Positions 1-10,093 of a stretch of DNA of 64,000 nucleotides are shown piece after piece. The DNA is from Microvirga splendida (GTDB lineage: Bacteria; Pseudomonadota; Alphaproteobacteria; Rhizobiales; Beijerinckiaceae): the NCBI RefSeq assembly GCF_016427565.1, contig NZ_JAELXT010000026.1:1-64000 (forward strand). Direction: 5' to 3'. A model generated the notes under the pieces. That model searched no databases. It was not told where the DNA came from and was given only the letters and a program-made list of their open reading frames with translations. How positions within the stretch are numbered: the first letter of the stretch is position 1; every line of letters starts with the position of its first letter. The translations under genes and the position numbers were made by a program.

Positions 1-501
1 CTCGTCGATGCCGGCCACGTCATCGAAGGTCACGCGGCCATGGGCCTCGGTGAGCAGCTTCGCCTTGGACTTGCCGATGGACATCAGCCCACCTCCGCCA
101 CCCTGCTGGCCCATCGCTCTGCGGGAGAGCCAGACGACGATGCCAATCATCAAGGCGAAAGGCAGCAGCGACAGCAGCAGGCTGCCGAGCACGCTGGGCT
201 GCGGCGGCGGCTCGGCCTTGATCACCACACCTTTCTGCTGCAGCTGGGCAATCAGGTCGGCGCCTCGCGGAACATAGGTTGTGACACGCTCGCCTGTGGA
301 GCGTTCGGCAACAACTTCCTGCCCCTGGATAGTTACAGAGCGGATCTCGCCCTGGTCGACGGCCGTCACAAAGGCCGAGTAGGGGAGTTGCTCACGGCCG
401 GGTGCTGACGTGTTCTGGAAGTAGAACAGCGACAGCAAGGCCATGACCGCGGCCACAATCGCAAGATTGCGAAAGTTGGGTGCGGTGTTCGGGTTGTTCA
501 T
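1..501 (-). CDS. ftsH: FtsH AAA+ zinc metalloprotease, N-terminal part (runs off the window)
   Basis: Only the first 167 codons lie in the window. The protein begins MNNPNTAPNFRNLAI with a membrane segment at about residues 12-28, then a small periplasmic domain with GREQLPYSAFVTAV and VPRGADLIAQL. A second membrane segment (LLLSLLPFALMIGIVVWLS) is followed by a Gly-rich linker, SIGKSKAK and VTFDDVAGIDE, where the AAA+ domain starts. This order is diagnostic of FtsH, the hexameric inner-membrane protease. The ATPase core and HEXXH site are beyond the left edge. An FtsH gene is normally chromosomal; in a plasmid-like setting it is probably a second copy. The family call is firm; which copy it is remains inference. 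Confidence 0.93.
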   Translation of the reverse strand, partial: MNNPNTAPNFRNLAIVAAVMALLSLFYFQNTSAPGREQLPYSAFVTAVDQGEIRSVTIQGQEVVAERSTGERVTTYVPRGADLIAQLQQKGVVIKAEPPPQPSVLGSLLLSLLPFALMIGIVVWLSRRAMGQQGGGGGLMSIGKSKAKLLTEAHGRVTFDDVAGIDE

Positions 502-566
502 GTCAATGCTTTCTGAACGACACTGTCACAGGGTGACGCGCACCTGACCAGCGTGCGTCGATGTTG

Positions 567-932
567 TTAACGTTGGAAGCGGTTCGGCACCGGGTGCGCC
601 TTGTCCAAGTGCCCACGGAGAAGGTTCATGTTGCGCAGGTTCGAGCGGTAGAACACATCACCGACCCAGCCCACGAGTGGAACGGCGCTGATCACGAAGT
701 CGACACCGATATTGCCCATCATGCGCAGGAGCGTCGGCATGGGCACGCCCAGGCGTCGCGCCTCCCAGATCACATAGGCCGACATGCCTTTCGATGTGAG
801 TGTTCCGACACCCGGAATCAGGTTCAGGAGAGCGTCTGCGCCGAACCGAATGTTGGTTCCGGGCACGCGAGCGGCGCTGTCGAGGAAACGAGCAAGAGTT
901 TCCAGCCTGGCTCGTGCTCCATCTGCACGCAT
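567..932 (-). CDS. DUF4112 family membrane protein
   Basis: The protein (121 aa from the ATG at 932) has the DUF4112 pattern: LARFLDSAARVPGTNIRFG, ALLNLIPGVGTLTSKGMSA, WEARRLGVP, MMGNIGVDFVISAVPLVGW and SNLRNMNLLRGHL near the C-terminus. The family is a small integral membrane protein of unknown function. The frame stays open upstream to a TTG at 1094, but those 54 extra residues do not resemble the family, so the shorter ATG start is preferred. It lies upstream of ftsH on the same strand, separated by 65 bp. Confidence 0.8.
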   Translation of the reverse strand: MRADGARARLETLARFLDSAARVPGTNIRFGADALLNLIPGVGTLTSKGMSAYVIWEARRLGVPMPTLLRMMGNIGVDFVISAVPLVGWVGDVFYRSNLRNMNLLRGHLDKAHPVPNRFQR

Positions 933-1139
933 GGCAGTGTCATTGAAGATGGGAGTATTAGAGTAAGACGTCACAGTCGTCTCCCAGATGCGGAGCAGCT
1001 TCACATGCTCCTCAGGTGAGAGAGTCCGACATCGCAGCTTCGTGAGACTGCCAGAGGGGCCCGGACCCCGATTATCAAGATGTGGGGATAGCAAGGCCTG
1101 GGTTCAAGATCAGGCTTTTATCACTCGCGGCCGCATTAT

Positions 1140-1409
1140 TCACCCTAAGCGGCGCTCAACGACAGTGTATTCCGCATCGATCACCCCATCTTCGGGCTGC
1201 CCCCGTTGTGCCCGGCGCAGCCGACGCCGAAGACAGAAGGACAGGGCAATGCTGCCGACCAGCATGATGGGCAACACCACGAACAGCCCGACGAGAATGA
1301 CGGCCAGAAGGACAGCTCCCGCCAAAAGCAGGCCAGCAAGCCTCGACAGTGGGTCCCATACCCGGCCCGAGCCAGTCGTTGCACTCCGATCGGCATAGTG
1401 CATCTGCAT
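1140..1409 (-). CDS. Small hypothetical membrane protein
   Basis: An 89-residue protein starting MQMHYADRS with a good Shine-Dalgarno (AGGAG, 8-9 nt upstream). It has a long hydrophobic stretch at about residues 24-57 (LAGLLLAGAVLLAVILVGL and onward) that could form two membrane segments, then a basic CLRRRLRRAQ region and the tail VIDAEYTVVERRLG. No known family is recognised. It is on the same strand as the DUF4112 and ftsH genes downstream and may be cotranscribed with them. Coding status rests on the start signal, hydrophobic pattern and basic stop-transfer segment. Confidence 0.6.
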   Translation of the reverse strand: MQMHYADRSATTGSGRVWDPLSRLAGLLLAGAVLLAVILVGLFVVLPIMLVGSIALSFCLRRRLRRAQRGQPEDGVIDAEYTVVERRLG

Positions 1410-1934
1410 CGTGGTCTCCTTCGCAACCGAGAAAGTCAACGGGTATAGCCCCTGAACCGCTCTCTATGTCTCGAATACGGACAGGACGGGCATGCTAATC
1501 CCGATCCTGCCTAAAAAAATCAGGCCGGGTCGCAGGCTGCTCCAGGCGCCGGGACTCGTGCAGGACCGCCGAACTTGGCGCGACAGCAGGCCTGAACATC
1601 GGGGGAGACCTTACACAATGCGGAATGGCTTCGCAAACGTGGATCGTTCAGCGCGAAAGTTGCTGGGTGAACGTCCGGAGTTGGCACGCCTGAGACCTAA
1701 GCTCGAAGGCAGCAGTCCTCACGAAAACAGACGTTCCGAGAGCGCAGGGAAGCTCGGCCCTGACCCCAGGCCGACCTTCTCGCCTCCTATAGTCCAAAGG
1801 AGCGGAGAAACCTCGGCGCATTCAAACAGTCTCTAGGGCAGCCGACCGTCCGATCATGCTCAGATCGGCACCAGCCCTTGTTTTCGACGGCCTGTCGCCC
1901 ATAACGCTACAGTCGGCTTAACCAAGGCAATCGC
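1410..1934. other. Intergenic stretch without a supported gene
   Basis: A 114-codon forward reading frame at 1492-1836 is Arg/Pro/Ser-rich, has no convincing start signal and resembles no family. The 75 bp before the HigA gene do not encode a HigB toxin, which is where one would be expected. Confidence 0.5.
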
Positions 1935-2285
1935 ATGCTCCGCTCCCGCGACGCCCTCCCGGTGCCTCCGACCCATCCAGGCTGGATCTTGCGTGACCGG
2001 GTTCTGCCTGGCCTTGGCCTGTCGGTTAGCCAAGCGGCCCGCGAGCTTCGCATCGCCCGTCAAACGCTCCATCGTGTTCTCGCCGGCACGGCTGCGATCA
2101 GTCCGGAGATGGCCACGAGGCTGGCTCGTCTCTCGGGCACGGCACCTCACTTCTGGCTCGACCGACAGCAACGCTACGACCTCTGGCACGCCGAACAGGC
2201 ACTCACAGGTGTCCTCGGGTTGATCCCGACCCACACCCTTCCGGCCGCGATCCAGGCCGAGATCGGACTTCGTTATGACCGCTAA
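1935..2285 (+). CDS. HigA-family addiction-module antitoxin (orphan)
   Basis: A 116-aa protein with the HigA/VapI signature: PPTHPGWILRDRVLPGLGLSVSQAARELRI at residues 11-40, a helix-turn-helix with RQTLHRVLAGTAAISPEMATRLARL, then APHFWLDRQQRYDLW, the hallmark of HigA antitoxins. HigA normally binds its own promoter and neutralises the HigB mRNA interferase encoded just upstream. No HigB frame exists upstream here. Instead its 3' end overlaps the KaiC-like gene by 11 bp, suggesting it now acts as a regulator coupled to kaiC and the kinase gene. That role is inferred. Confidence 0.85.
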   Translation: MLRSRDALPVPPTHPGWILRDRVLPGLGLSVSQAARELRIARQTLHRVLAGTAAISPEMATRLARLSGTAPHFWLDRQQRYDLWHAEQALTGVLGLIPTHTLPAAIQAEIGLRYDR

Positions 2286-3777
2286 GCCTCAATTCTTCCC
2301 CAAAGCGCGCACCGGGGTTGTGGGTCTGGACGATGTCCTCGTCGGAGGCTTGTCCCCGGGACACGTCTATCTTCTGGAGGGCAGCCCCGGCACCGGCAAG
2401 ACCACCGTGGCCCTTCAGTTTCTCCTCGAAGGCGCCAAGGCGGGAGAAACTGGGCTTTACATCACCATGTCCGAAACCGAGCGGGAGCTGCGGGAGGGTG
2501 CGGCCTCCCACGGCTGGGTCCTTGGCGAAGGCATTGACGTGTTCGAACTCGTGCCGCCGGAGAATCTCCTCGATGAGGCGCACCAGCAGAGCTTGCTCTA
2601 CTCGTCCGATCTGGAGCTGGGTGAGACCACCAAGGCTGTGTTCGAAGCCATTGACCGAGCCCGACCAGTCCGGATCGTGATCGACAGCCTGTCCGAGATT
2701 CGGCTTCTGGCACAGAGCTCCCTGCGCTACCGCCGCCAGATCCTGGCGATGAAGCACTACTTCGCCCGGCAGGGCGCGACGGTGCTGATGCTGGATGACC
2801 TCACCACGGACACGAACGACAAGACCGTCCACAGCCTCGCCCACGGGGTGATCCGCCTGGAGGAGCTCGCGCCGACCTACGGCGCCGAACGTCGCCGCCT
2901 GCGCGTGATCAAGTACCGCGGCCAAGCGTTCCGGGGTGGCTTCCACGACTTCATTATCGCCGAGGGGGGCGTGCAGGTGTTTCCGCGTCTGGTGTCCGGC
3001 GAGCACAAGACAGGGTTTGACCGCCACGTGCTCACCAGTGGCATCGGCGCGCTCGACATGCTTCTGGGCGGCGGCATCGAGCAGGGCTCCAGTACCTTGA
3101 TCATGGGACCTGCCGGGGCAGGCAAGTCCCTTCTGGCTTTGCAGTTTGCGGTCTCTGCCGCTACGCGGGGCGAGAGGGCGGCCTTGTTCATCTTCGACGA
3201 AGAGCTTGGCTTGCTCATCGACCGGGCCAAGCTGATGGGCATTGACCTGGAGGCGCTGTGCGCCAGCGGCAACATGTTCATTGAGCAGGTCGACGCCGCC
3301 GAGCTCTCCCCGGGAGAGTTTGCCCACAGGGTCAGGGCTATGATTGACAGCAACAGCGTGAAGACGGTCGTGATCGACGGCCTCAACGGGTACCAGGCCG
3401 CTATGCCGGACGAGAGCTTCCTGGTCCTACACATCCACGAGCTGTTGCAGTACCTGAACCGGCAGGGCGCCTCGACCTTCCTGACGATAGCCCAGCACGG
3501 TCTAATCGGCGACATGAAGTCCCCGGTCGACGTCACCTACCTGGCCGACACCGTGGTTCTGCTGCGCTACTTCGAGGCCTTCGGTCAGGTCCGGCGGGCG
3601 ATCTCGATCATCAAGAAGCGGTTCGGCACGCACGAGAACACCATCCGCGAGATCCGGATCGACGGCCGAGGCATCGCCATCGGGGAGCCTCTAGAGGGCT
3701 TCCAGGGGATTCTGCATGGTACTCCGGTCATGCCCAAGGGCGACCGGCACCGGCTGCTCGAAGACCGCCGACCATGA
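2275..3777 (+). CDS. KaiC-like double-domain ATPase (RecA/RadA superfamily)
   Basis: A 500-aa protein with two tandem KaiC domains. The first has Walker A GSPGTGKTT at residues 36-44 and Walker B RIVIDSLSEIRLL near 133-145. The second has GPAGAGKS at 278-285 and TVVIDGLNGY in its Walker B region. Both domains begin with the KaiC-type pattern GLDDVLVGGL / GALDMLLGGGI. Length and architecture match bacterial KaiC-like proteins that occur without KaiA or KaiB; neither is present here. The gene overlaps the next one (histidine kinase) by 4 bp (ATGA), so the two are likely translated together and may form a signalling pair, as is common for KaiC-kinase neighbours in alphaproteobacteria. No clock function is shown. 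Confidence 0.9.
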   Translation: MTAKPQFFPKARTGVVGLDDVLVGGLSPGHVYLLEGSPGTGKTTVALQFLLEGAKAGETGLYITMSETERELREGAASHGWVLGEGIDVFELVPPENLLDEAHQQSLLYSSDLELGETTKAVFEAIDRARPVRIVIDSLSEIRLLAQSSLRYRRQILAMKHYFARQGATVLMLDDLTTDTNDKTVHSLAHGVIRLEELAPTYGAERRRLRVIKYRGQAFRGGFHDFIIAEGGVQVFPRLVSGEHKTGFDRHVLTSGIGALDMLLGGGIEQGSSTLIMGPAGAGKSLLALQFAVSAATRGERAALFIFDEELGLLIDRAKLMGIDLEALCASGNMFIEQVDAAELSPGEFAHRVRAMIDSNSVKTVVIDGLNGYQAAMPDESFLVLHIHELLQYLNRQGASTFLTIAQHGLIGDMKSPVDVTYLADTVVLLRYFEAFGQVRRAISIIKKRFGTHENTIREIRIDGRGIAIGEPLEGFQGILHGTPVMPKGDRHRLLEDRRP

Positions 3778-6524
3778 GCGATGGTCTCCAATCCCGTTCG
3801 GAGCGGGCGCTCGTTCTGGCTCCGCATGGGCGGGATGCTGCCATCGCAGTCGACATCCTGGCGGCCGCGGGGATCGCGGCCGAGATCTGCCCCGACCTGC
3901 CAGCGCTGGTACAGGAGATTGAGCGCGGCGCGGGCTTTGCGCTCTTGACTGACGAAACGCTGCGGACCGCTGACCTTAAGGGGCTGTCGCAGTGGCTTGC
4001 TCGGCAGCCCCCCTGGTCAGACTTTGCCTTCATCGTCCTGACCATGCGGGGCGGCGGCATCGAGCGCAATCCAGCCGCCCGGCGCTACCGCGACGTGCTC
4101 GGCAACGTCTCGTTCCTGGAGCGTCCCTTCCACCCCACTACCCTCGTCAGCCTGGCCGGCTCGGCGCAACGCGCACGGCGACGGCAATACGAGGCGCGGG
4201 CACGGCTCGAAGCCCTGCGCGAGAGCGAGGCGCGCTACCGCACCTTGTTCGAGAACATCGACGAAGGCTTCTGCATCATCGAGTTCCTCGACGGACCTCA
4301 CGGCCCCTTGAGCGACTACATCCATGTCGAGGCAAACCCCGCCTACGCCATCCATGCCGGCATCCCGAACGTCGTGGGGCAGAAGGTGCGCGAGATGGTG
4401 CCAGACGAGGCGGATGCCTGGGTGGCGCTCTACCGCCGCGTCCTGGAGACCGGCGAGCCCACCCGCTTCGAGCGGGAGCTCGTCGCCACGAGGCGCTATC
4501 TGGAACTGGCTGCCTTCCGGGTCGAGCCCGCGGGCCGTCGTCAAGTCGCGGTGGTTTTCCGGGACGGCACGGCACGCAAGCAGGCCGAACTGGCCCTGCG
4601 CGAGAGCGAAGCGCGCCTGCTTGCCCTCAATGCGGATCTCGAACGTCAGGTGGCGGAACGCACGCGCCAGCGCGGCCGCACCTGGCAGGTGAACCCGGAC
4701 CTCCTCGGCGTCGCAAACGCCGCAGGCTACTTCACGAGCTCCAACCCGGCCTGGGAGCAAACACTCGGGTGGACGCAGGAGGACATCGCGCGGACGCCAT
4801 TCCTAGACCTGCTGCACCCGGATGACATCGGGCCAACGCTCGCTGCCTTCGATAAGCTCAGGCAGGGTGAGCCGGTGTTGCGGTTCGAGAACCGCTACCG
4901 CGCGAAGGACGGAACCTATCGTTGGATCTCGTGGGTCTCTGTTCCCGAGGGCGAGGAGTTCTATTGCAGCGGGCGTAACGTGACGGTGGAAAAGCAACAG
5001 GCGGCTGAGCTTGCGGAGCGCAGGGCCGAGCTCGACCGCCTCTGGACTTTGTCCGAGGACATGCTGGCGCGCGCCGATTATCAAGGGATGATGTCGGCGG
5101 TCAGCCCAGCCTGGACGCGGGTGCTGGGATGGTCTGAGGCGGAGCTGCTGTCGCGGCCGTACGCAACGTTCATGCATCCCGACGACATCCCCCCGACCCT
5201 GGCTGCGCTGGCTCGGATGAGCGAAACCGGCCAGCCGACGCGGTTCGAGAACCGCATTGCGACCCGGGACGGCGGTTGGAAGCCCATCGAGTGGACCGTC
5301 GCGCCCGAGGCTGAGGGCGTCAACTTCATCGCGGTGGGACGTGATCTCAGCATCATGAAAGCACGGGAGACGGAACTCGCCGTCGCTCAGGAGGCACTGC
5401 GTCAGTCGCAGAAGCTGGAAGCCGTGGGACAACTGACGGGCGGTGTGGCGCACGATTTCAACAACCTCCTCACCATCATCAAGAGCTCGACCGACCTCCT
5501 GCGTCGGCCCGACCTCGTCGCTGAGCGTCGGCGTCGCTACATCGATGCTATCTCTGACACGGTGGACCGAGCGTCGAAGCTGACGGGTCAGCTCCTCGCG
5601 TTCGCTCGCCGGCAAGCATTGAAGCCTGAGGTGTTCGACGTGTCCAAGCGCGTTGAGGCCGTCACTGACATGCTGCGCACGGTTGTGGGTTCGCGGATCC
5701 AGATTATCACCGAGATCGATGCGCAGAGCTGTTTCACTCAAGCCGACGTGAGCCAGTTTGAGACGGCGCTGGTCAACATGGCTGTGAACGCGCGCGACGC
5801 CATGAACGGTGAGGGCAGGCTCACGGTGACGGCGCACAGCATCCCTGTGTTGCCGCCCTTGAGGGGCCACGCCGGAGGCCCGGGGCCGTTCGTAGCGGTG
5901 TCCGTCAGCGATACCGGTGCCGGCATCCCGGCCGACAAGCTCTCGCAGATCTTTGAGCCGTTCTTCACCACCAAGGAGGTAGGCAAGGGGACAGGTCTTG
6001 GCCTGTCCCAAGTCTATGGCTTCGTCAAGCAGTCGGGCGGCGACGTTGCGGTCGTGAGCGAGACCGGGCACGGCGCGACGTTCACGATCTATCTGCCTCA
6101 GGTGGAAGGAGCGCTGGACGAGCAGACCGCTCAGTCCGGCGATGCGGCAGGTGTGTCAGAGGAGGGACGAGGGCGGCGGGTGCTTGTCGTCGAGGACAAC
6201 GTCGAGGTGGGGCGGTTCTCCACCCAACTCCTCCAGGATCTCGGCTATGAGACCACTTGGGCGGTCAATGCTCGCGAGGCTCTCGACCTCCTGGGCGAGG
6301 TCGATGGCTTCGACGTGGTGTTCTCGGACGTGGTGATGCCGGGTATGGGAGGCGTGGAGCTCGGCGAGGAGATCCGGCGCCGACGCCCTGGCTTGCCCGT
6401 GATCCTTACGTCCGGCTACAGCCATGTGCTGGCTGAGGAAGGCCGCCACGGCTTCGAGCTCTTGCACAAGCCTTATGCGGCCGAAGAGCTGTCCCGGGTG
6501 CTGCGCCGGGTGACGTGCCGTTGA
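3774..6524 (+). CDS. PAS-containing hybrid histidine kinase
   Basis: A 916-aa soluble hybrid kinase with no membrane segments. Residues 1-130 resemble a degenerate receiver-like domain ([17 protein letters not shown]). Three PAS domains follow at about 150-270, 305-405 and 420-530 ([30 protein letters not shown]). HisKA has the phosphoacceptor His560 in [11 protein letters not shown], and the HATPase has the N box [10 protein letters not shown] near 668 and G boxes DTGAGIP and [13 protein letters not shown]-terminal receiver has VLVVEDN, Asp852 in [11 protein letters not shown] and Lys899. The [11 protein letters not shown] form is typical of cytosolic hybrid kinases. Coupled to the upstream KaiC-like gene by overlapping start and stop codons. 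Confidence 0.93.
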   Translation: MSDGLQSRSERALVLAPHGRDAAIAVDILAAAGIAAEICPDLPALVQEIERGAGFALLTDETLRTADLKGLSQWLARQPPWSDFAFIVLTMRGGGIERNPAARRYRDVLGNVSFLERPFHPTTLVSLAGSAQRARRRQYEARARLEALRESEARYRTLFENIDEGFCIIEFLDGPHGPLSDYIHVEANPAYAIHAGIPNVVGQKVREMVPDEADAWVALYRRVLETGEPTRFERELVATRRYLELAAFRVEPAGRRQVAVVFRDGTARKQAELALRESEARLLALNADLERQVAERTRQRGRTWQVNPDLLGVANAAGYFTSSNPAWEQTLGWTQEDIARTPFLDLLHPDDIGPTLAAFDKLRQGEPVLRFENRYRAKDGTYRWISWVSVPEGEEFYCSGRNVTVEKQQAAELAERRAELDRLWTLSEDMLARADYQGMMSAVSPAWTRVLGWSEAELLSRPYATFMHPDDIPPTLAALARMSETGQPTRFENRIATRDGGWKPIEWTVAPEAEGVNFIAVGRDLSIMKARETELAVAQEALRQSQKLEAVGQLTGGVAHDFNNLLTIIKSSTDLLRRPDLVAERRRRYIDAISDTVDRASKLTGQLLAFARRQALKPEVFDVSKRVEAVTDMLRTVVGSRIQIITEIDAQSCFTQADVSQFETALVNMAVNARDAMNGEGRLTVTAHSIPVLPPLRGHAGGPGPFVAVSVSDTGAGIPADKLSQIFEPFFTTKEVGKGTGLGLSQVYGFVKQSGGDVAVVSETGHGATFTIYLPQVEGALDEQTAQSGDAAGVSEEGRGRRVLVVEDNVEVGRFSTQLLQDLGYETTWAVNAREALDLLGEVDGFDVVFSDVVMPGMGGVELGEEIRRRRPGLPVILTSGYSHVLAEEGRHGFELLHKPYAAEELSRVLRRVTCR

Positions 6525-6686
6525 CAGGCGACCTTCTGGGCAGTTTTCCATCTCAACCCTGGCCCAGCCGGTTATACTTCTCCGTTTCCGAACACAGGTG
6601 GGGTCTCCTGCGCTAGCAGGGATCAGTAGACGTGGGTCGCAAGCAGGCCTAGGACAGGCTCTTGGGCCTTGAGGGTACTGAGCGGC

Positions 6687-6884
6687 TTACGCGGCCGTAC
6701 CCATCAGGGTTTGTTCCACCCAGGCTCCGGCCTCTTGGGGTGTCTTGAACACGTGTGGAGCAACCCGTACGTCGCATTTGCCGAACCCCGCTTCCAGGTG
6801 CCACCAGCCCTTGTACTCAGGGTCATGGTGCGTTCGGTCGAGGCGCACGAACACGGCGGCAAGCTGCTTGAAGGCCGGTCCGGC
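6687..6884 (-). pseudogene. C-terminal fragment of an unknown small protein, truncated at a recombination junction
   Basis: The reverse strand encodes a plausible C-terminal segment: GPAFKQLAAVFVRLDRTHHD, then YKGWWHLEAGFGKCDVRVAP, TPQEAGAWVEQTLMGTAA and stop. The composition is protein-like, unlike the forward frame over the same bases, which reads LRGRTHQGLFHPGS. Upstream of about 6884 on that strand the frame runs antisense through the EAL gene, so the N-terminus is missing. No family is recognised. It is probably a leftover of a gene cut by the event that brought in the EAL fragment. Confidence 0.45.
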
Positions 6885-7274
6885 ATGGTGTCCGAGACCC
6901 TCGAGAAGTTCCGGAAGCAGGGTGTTCAGATTGCGCTTGACGATTTCGGAACGGGGTATGCGTCCCTGACGCACCTGAAGCAGTTTCCCGTCAGTCACAT
7001 CAAGATCGATCAGAGCTTCGTACGCGACCTCGAATGCGATCCCGAAGACAGAGCCATCGTTGAAGCGGTGATTGGCTTAGCCAAGAGTCTGAACCTCCAT
7101 GTCACGGCCGAAGGCGTGGAAACGGAAGGTCAAGCGCGGCAGCTACGCGAAATGGGGTGTCATGCCGCACAAGGCTACCTGTTTGCACGCCCAATGAATG
7201 CTGCCGGATTGGCCGAGTTCCTTACATCGCAGAGCGGAACAACAGCGGTCACTCAACGCGGGGATCTACAATGA
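6885..7274 (+). pseudogene. Truncated EAL-domain (c-di-GMP phosphodiesterase) fragment
   Basis: About 130 residues of the C-terminal half of an EAL domain: VSETLEKFRKQGVQIALDDF, GTGYASLTHLKQFPVSHIKI, DQSFVRDL, IVEAVIGLAKSLNLHVTAEG, VETEGQ and QGYLFARPM. The N-terminal half with the ExLxR signature and the first metal ligands is absent, so catalysis is not expected. In-frame codons upstream to 6669 are read antisense through the unrelated reverse-strand fragment. It sits 137 bp before gnd and is most likely a relic. Confidence 0.8.
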
Positions 7275-7411
7275 TACCCGGTAAACGCCTCTAAAGCGTG
7301 ACAACTTCCTGTCGAAGCCTATCTTCAACCTCCTCGATGGGGGCGTTTGTCCTAGCTTTGCCGGACGAACTCCGCTCCGAACACCTGGCAAGGCTGTGTG
7401 AGGGCCAGGAG

Positions 7412-8407
7412 ATGCAACTGGGAATGGTTGGCTTGGGCCGCATGGGCGGGAACATCGTCCGCCGCCTAATCCGAGCAGGACATGCAGCCATTGTGTACGA
7501 CCACAATCCGGAAGCGGGCAAAGGTTTGACAGGTGAGGGCGCTATCGAAGCGTTGAGCCTTGAAGACCTCGTCGCAAAGCTGCAGGCCCCGCGGGCTGTC
7601 TGGGTCATGCTGCCCGCCGGTGAGATTACCGAGGCAACTATTCAGCAGCTTGCTGGCCTTTTGGAGGAAGGCGATACCATCATCGATGGCGGCAACAGCT
7701 TCTGGCAGGACGATGTCCGGCGCTCAGTCCAGCTCCGTAGCCGCGGCCTACACTACGTCGATGTGGGCACCAGCGGCGGGGTCTGGGGGCTCGAACGCGG
7801 GTACTGCCTGATGATCGGCGGCGAGACAGCCATCGTCGAACGCCTAAATCCGATCTTTGCCGCCCTGGCGCCCGGCCATGGCGACCTGCCGGTCACCCCT
7901 GGGCGCGAGGGCAGGGATCCTCGGGCCGAGCAGGGCTACATCCATGCCGGGCCAAGCGGCGCCGGCCACTTCGTCAAGATGATCCACAACGGCATCGAAT
8001 ACGGCCTGATGCAAGCTTACGCCGAGGGCTTCGACATCCTGCGCAATGCCGCAGGCCTAGCCCTGCCGCCCGAGCATCGCTTTGACTTCGATGTCGCCGA
8101 TATCGCCGAGGTCTGGCGCAGAGGCAGCGTGATCACCTCCTGGCTGCTTGATCTCACCGCCACGGCCCTGGCCGAGGATGAGCACCTCAGCACCTACTCG
8201 GGCTATGTCGAAGACTCCGGCGAGGGCCGCTGGACCATCCAGGCGGCGATCGATGAGGCGGTTCCGGCCGAGGTCCTCACCGCCGCCCTCTATGCCCGCT
8301 TCCGCTCGCGCCAGGAGCATACCTTTGCCGAGAAGATGCTCTCGGCGATGCGCAAGGGGTTCGGCGGCCATGTCGAGCCGAAGCGGCAGGAAGGAGAAAG
8401 GTCATGA
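7412..8407 (+). CDS. gnd: 6-phosphogluconate dehydrogenase, decarboxylating
   Basis: A 331-aa protein starting [20 protein letters not shown] (Rossmann GxGxxG). Further motifs are [67 protein letters not shown] with the catalytic Lys, and the C-terminal helical domain. This is the short (about 330 aa) GndA type seen in many alphaproteobacteria and Gram-positives, rather than the 470-aa form. The ATG at 7412 is preferred over the upstream in-frame start at 7298 because the fold begins immediately. The stop overlaps the zwf start by 4 bp (ATGA), so the two oxidative pentose-phosphate enzymes form a coupled pair producing NAD(P)H and ribulose-5-phosphate. Confidence 0.93.
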   Translation: MQLGMVGLGRMGGNIVRRLIRAGHAAIVYDHNPEAGKGLTGEGAIEALSLEDLVAKLQAPRAVWVMLPAGEITEATIQQLAGLLEEGDTIIDGGNSFWQDDVRRSVQLRSRGLHYVDVGTSGGVWGLERGYCLMIGGETAIVERLNPIFAALAPGHGDLPVTPGREGRDPRAEQGYIHAGPSGAGHFVKMIHNGIEYGLMQAYAEGFDILRNAAGLALPPEHRFDFDVADIAEVWRRGSVITSWLLDLTATALAEDEHLSTYSGYVEDSGEGRWTIQAAIDEAVPAEVLTAALYARFRSRQEHTFAEKMLSAMRKGFGGHVEPKRQEGERS

Positions 8408-9918
8408 CGCGATCTCCCGCGCCCGCCGCTGACCGATGCTGCTTTGTGATCTTTGGGGCCTCCGGTGATCTGACGAGCCGCTTACTCCTGCCGGCTCTCT
8501 ACAACTTGGCGGCCACAGGCCTGCTGCCGGAGCGCTTTGCCATTGTTGGCGTGGCACGCAGCGTCCACACGGCGGAGGAGTTCCGCCAAGATCTGCTCGA
8601 CGCGCTTCAGGCACATGCAACCCGGGAGGTGGATCCACAGCTGGCTCAGCGGCTGGTGGCTCATGCCGCTTACGTGTCCGGCAGTATCGACGATGCGGAA
8701 ACGTTTTCCAAGCTCAGGACGGCTTTGGAGGAGATCGAGGCAACCGCCGGCACACAGGGCAACCGGCTGTTCTACCTGGCGATGCCACCGGACACGTTCG
8801 AGCTTATCGCGCGCCAACTAGCCCGGGCTGGCCTGTCTCAGGAAGAGCCCTCAGGCACGCCATGGCGCCGGGTGGTGGTTGAGAAGCCGTTCGGGACGGA
8901 CCTAGCCTCGGCCCGAGCACTCAACCGTGCCCTTCTGGAGGTTCTGACCGAAGACCAGATCTACCGCATCGATCATTATCTCGGCAAAGAGACGGTTCAG
9001 AACATCCTGCTGTTGCGCTTTGCCAATGGTTTGTTCGAGCCGATCTGGAACCGCAACCACATCGATCACGTGCAGATTACCGTGGCCGAGACCGTAAACG
9101 TGGAGAGGCGAGGGCGATTCTACGACCGGACGGGAGCCTTGCGGGACATGGTGCCCAACCACCTGTTCCAGCTGCTGGCGTTGATTGCCATGGAGCCACC
9201 CGCGCGCTTTGAGGCGGAGCGGGTTCGGAATGCGAAGGCCGAAGCCCTGGCGGCGATCCGCATTCCCAGCGAGGCTGAAGCGCTTGCGAACTCAGTGCGC
9301 GGGCAGTATCGCGCCGGCCGCGTTCACGATGAGCCGGTGGTGGCCTACCGGGAGGCTGAGCATGTGGCACCCGGAAGTGTCACCGAGACCTACGCGGCCC
9401 TTCGACTAGAGGTCGACAACTGGCGCTGGGCGGGCGTGCCGTTCTACCTGAGAACCGGCAAGGCCCTCTCCGTCCGCCGCACAGAAGTGGCGATCAAGTT
9501 CAAGCAGGCGCCGATCTCGATGTTCGAGCAAACCTCTGTCGATCGTCTGGGGCAGAACTTCCTGGTTTTGCGGATACAACCCAACGAGGGGATTACACTC
9601 CGCTTTAATGCGAAGGTGCCTGGACCTGTGCTGGCGGCAGAGAGTGTCGACATGACTTTCAAGTACAAGGATCATTTCGACGTTGCCCCGAGCACCGGCT
9701 ACGAAACGCTGATCTATGACTGCATGACGGGAGACGCGTTGCACTTCCAGCGGGCGGACGGGGTGGAGGCGGGATGGGCCGTGGTTCAGCCGTTTCTGGA
9801 TGCATGGTCGAAGGCTGGTGCCAAGGGACTGGAATTCTATCCCGCCGGTTCATCTGGACCAGAGGAGGCAGGCTTCCTGCTCGCACGAGATAGTCGGCGC
9901 TGGCGCGTGATCGAATAG
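8404..9918 (+). CDS. zwf: Glucose-6-phosphate 1-dehydrogenase
   Basis: A 504-aa protein of normal family length. Visible motifs are the nucleotide-binding [20 protein letters not shown] near the N-terminus, [15 protein letters not shown], the active-site signature [51 protein letters not shown] and [11 protein letters not shown]. It oxidises glucose-6-phosphate to 6-phosphogluconolactone; 6-phosphogluconolactonase is not encoded beside it. Translationally coupled to gnd. A plasmid-borne gnd-zwf pair probably supplies extra NADPH under stress, which is inference. Confidence 0.96.
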   Translation: MTRSPAPAADRCCFVIFGASGDLTSRLLLPALYNLAATGLLPERFAIVGVARSVHTAEEFRQDLLDALQAHATREVDPQLAQRLVAHAAYVSGSIDDAETFSKLRTALEEIEATAGTQGNRLFYLAMPPDTFELIARQLARAGLSQEEPSGTPWRRVVVEKPFGTDLASARALNRALLEVLTEDQIYRIDHYLGKETVQNILLLRFANGLFEPIWNRNHIDHVQITVAETVNVERRGRFYDRTGALRDMVPNHLFQLLALIAMEPPARFEAERVRNAKAEALAAIRIPSEAEALANSVRGQYRAGRVHDEPVVAYREAEHVAPGSVTETYAALRLEVDNWRWAGVPFYLRTGKALSVRRTEVAIKFKQAPISMFEQTSVDRLGQNFLVLRIQPNEGITLRFNAKVPGPVLAAESVDMTFKYKDHFDVAPSTGYETLIYDCMTGDALHFQRADGVEAGWAVVQPFLDAWSKAGAKGLEFYPAGSSGPEEAGFLLARDSRRWRVIE

Positions 9919-10093
9919 GATCGTGGATACGACTGGTCCAAGCCAATTCTCTGAAGGCATGGCTCACCCGCGTAGGCATAACCAAGCTGCTGAGCGCTGG
10001 CGAAGACCCTGCATGCTCGCATTCTGTCGCATTTCTGCCCCTATTGCAGTTAAACAGATGCCCTCCAAGCTGAACAATAAGGAAGGGTTGACC

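Noticed and set aside
1492..1836. Forward 114-codon frame
   Set aside because: Arg/Pro/Ser-rich, no ribosome-binding site, no family resemblance, and no coding partner; reads like non-coding high-GC sequence.
2203..3327. Long reverse-strand frame of 374 codons
   Set aside because: Antisense shadow of the KaiC-like gene; no start signal and histidine/glycine-rich filler composition.
4803..6071. Reverse-strand frame of 422 codons
   Set aside because: Antisense shadow of the histidine kinase in high-GC DNA; no domain is recognisable.
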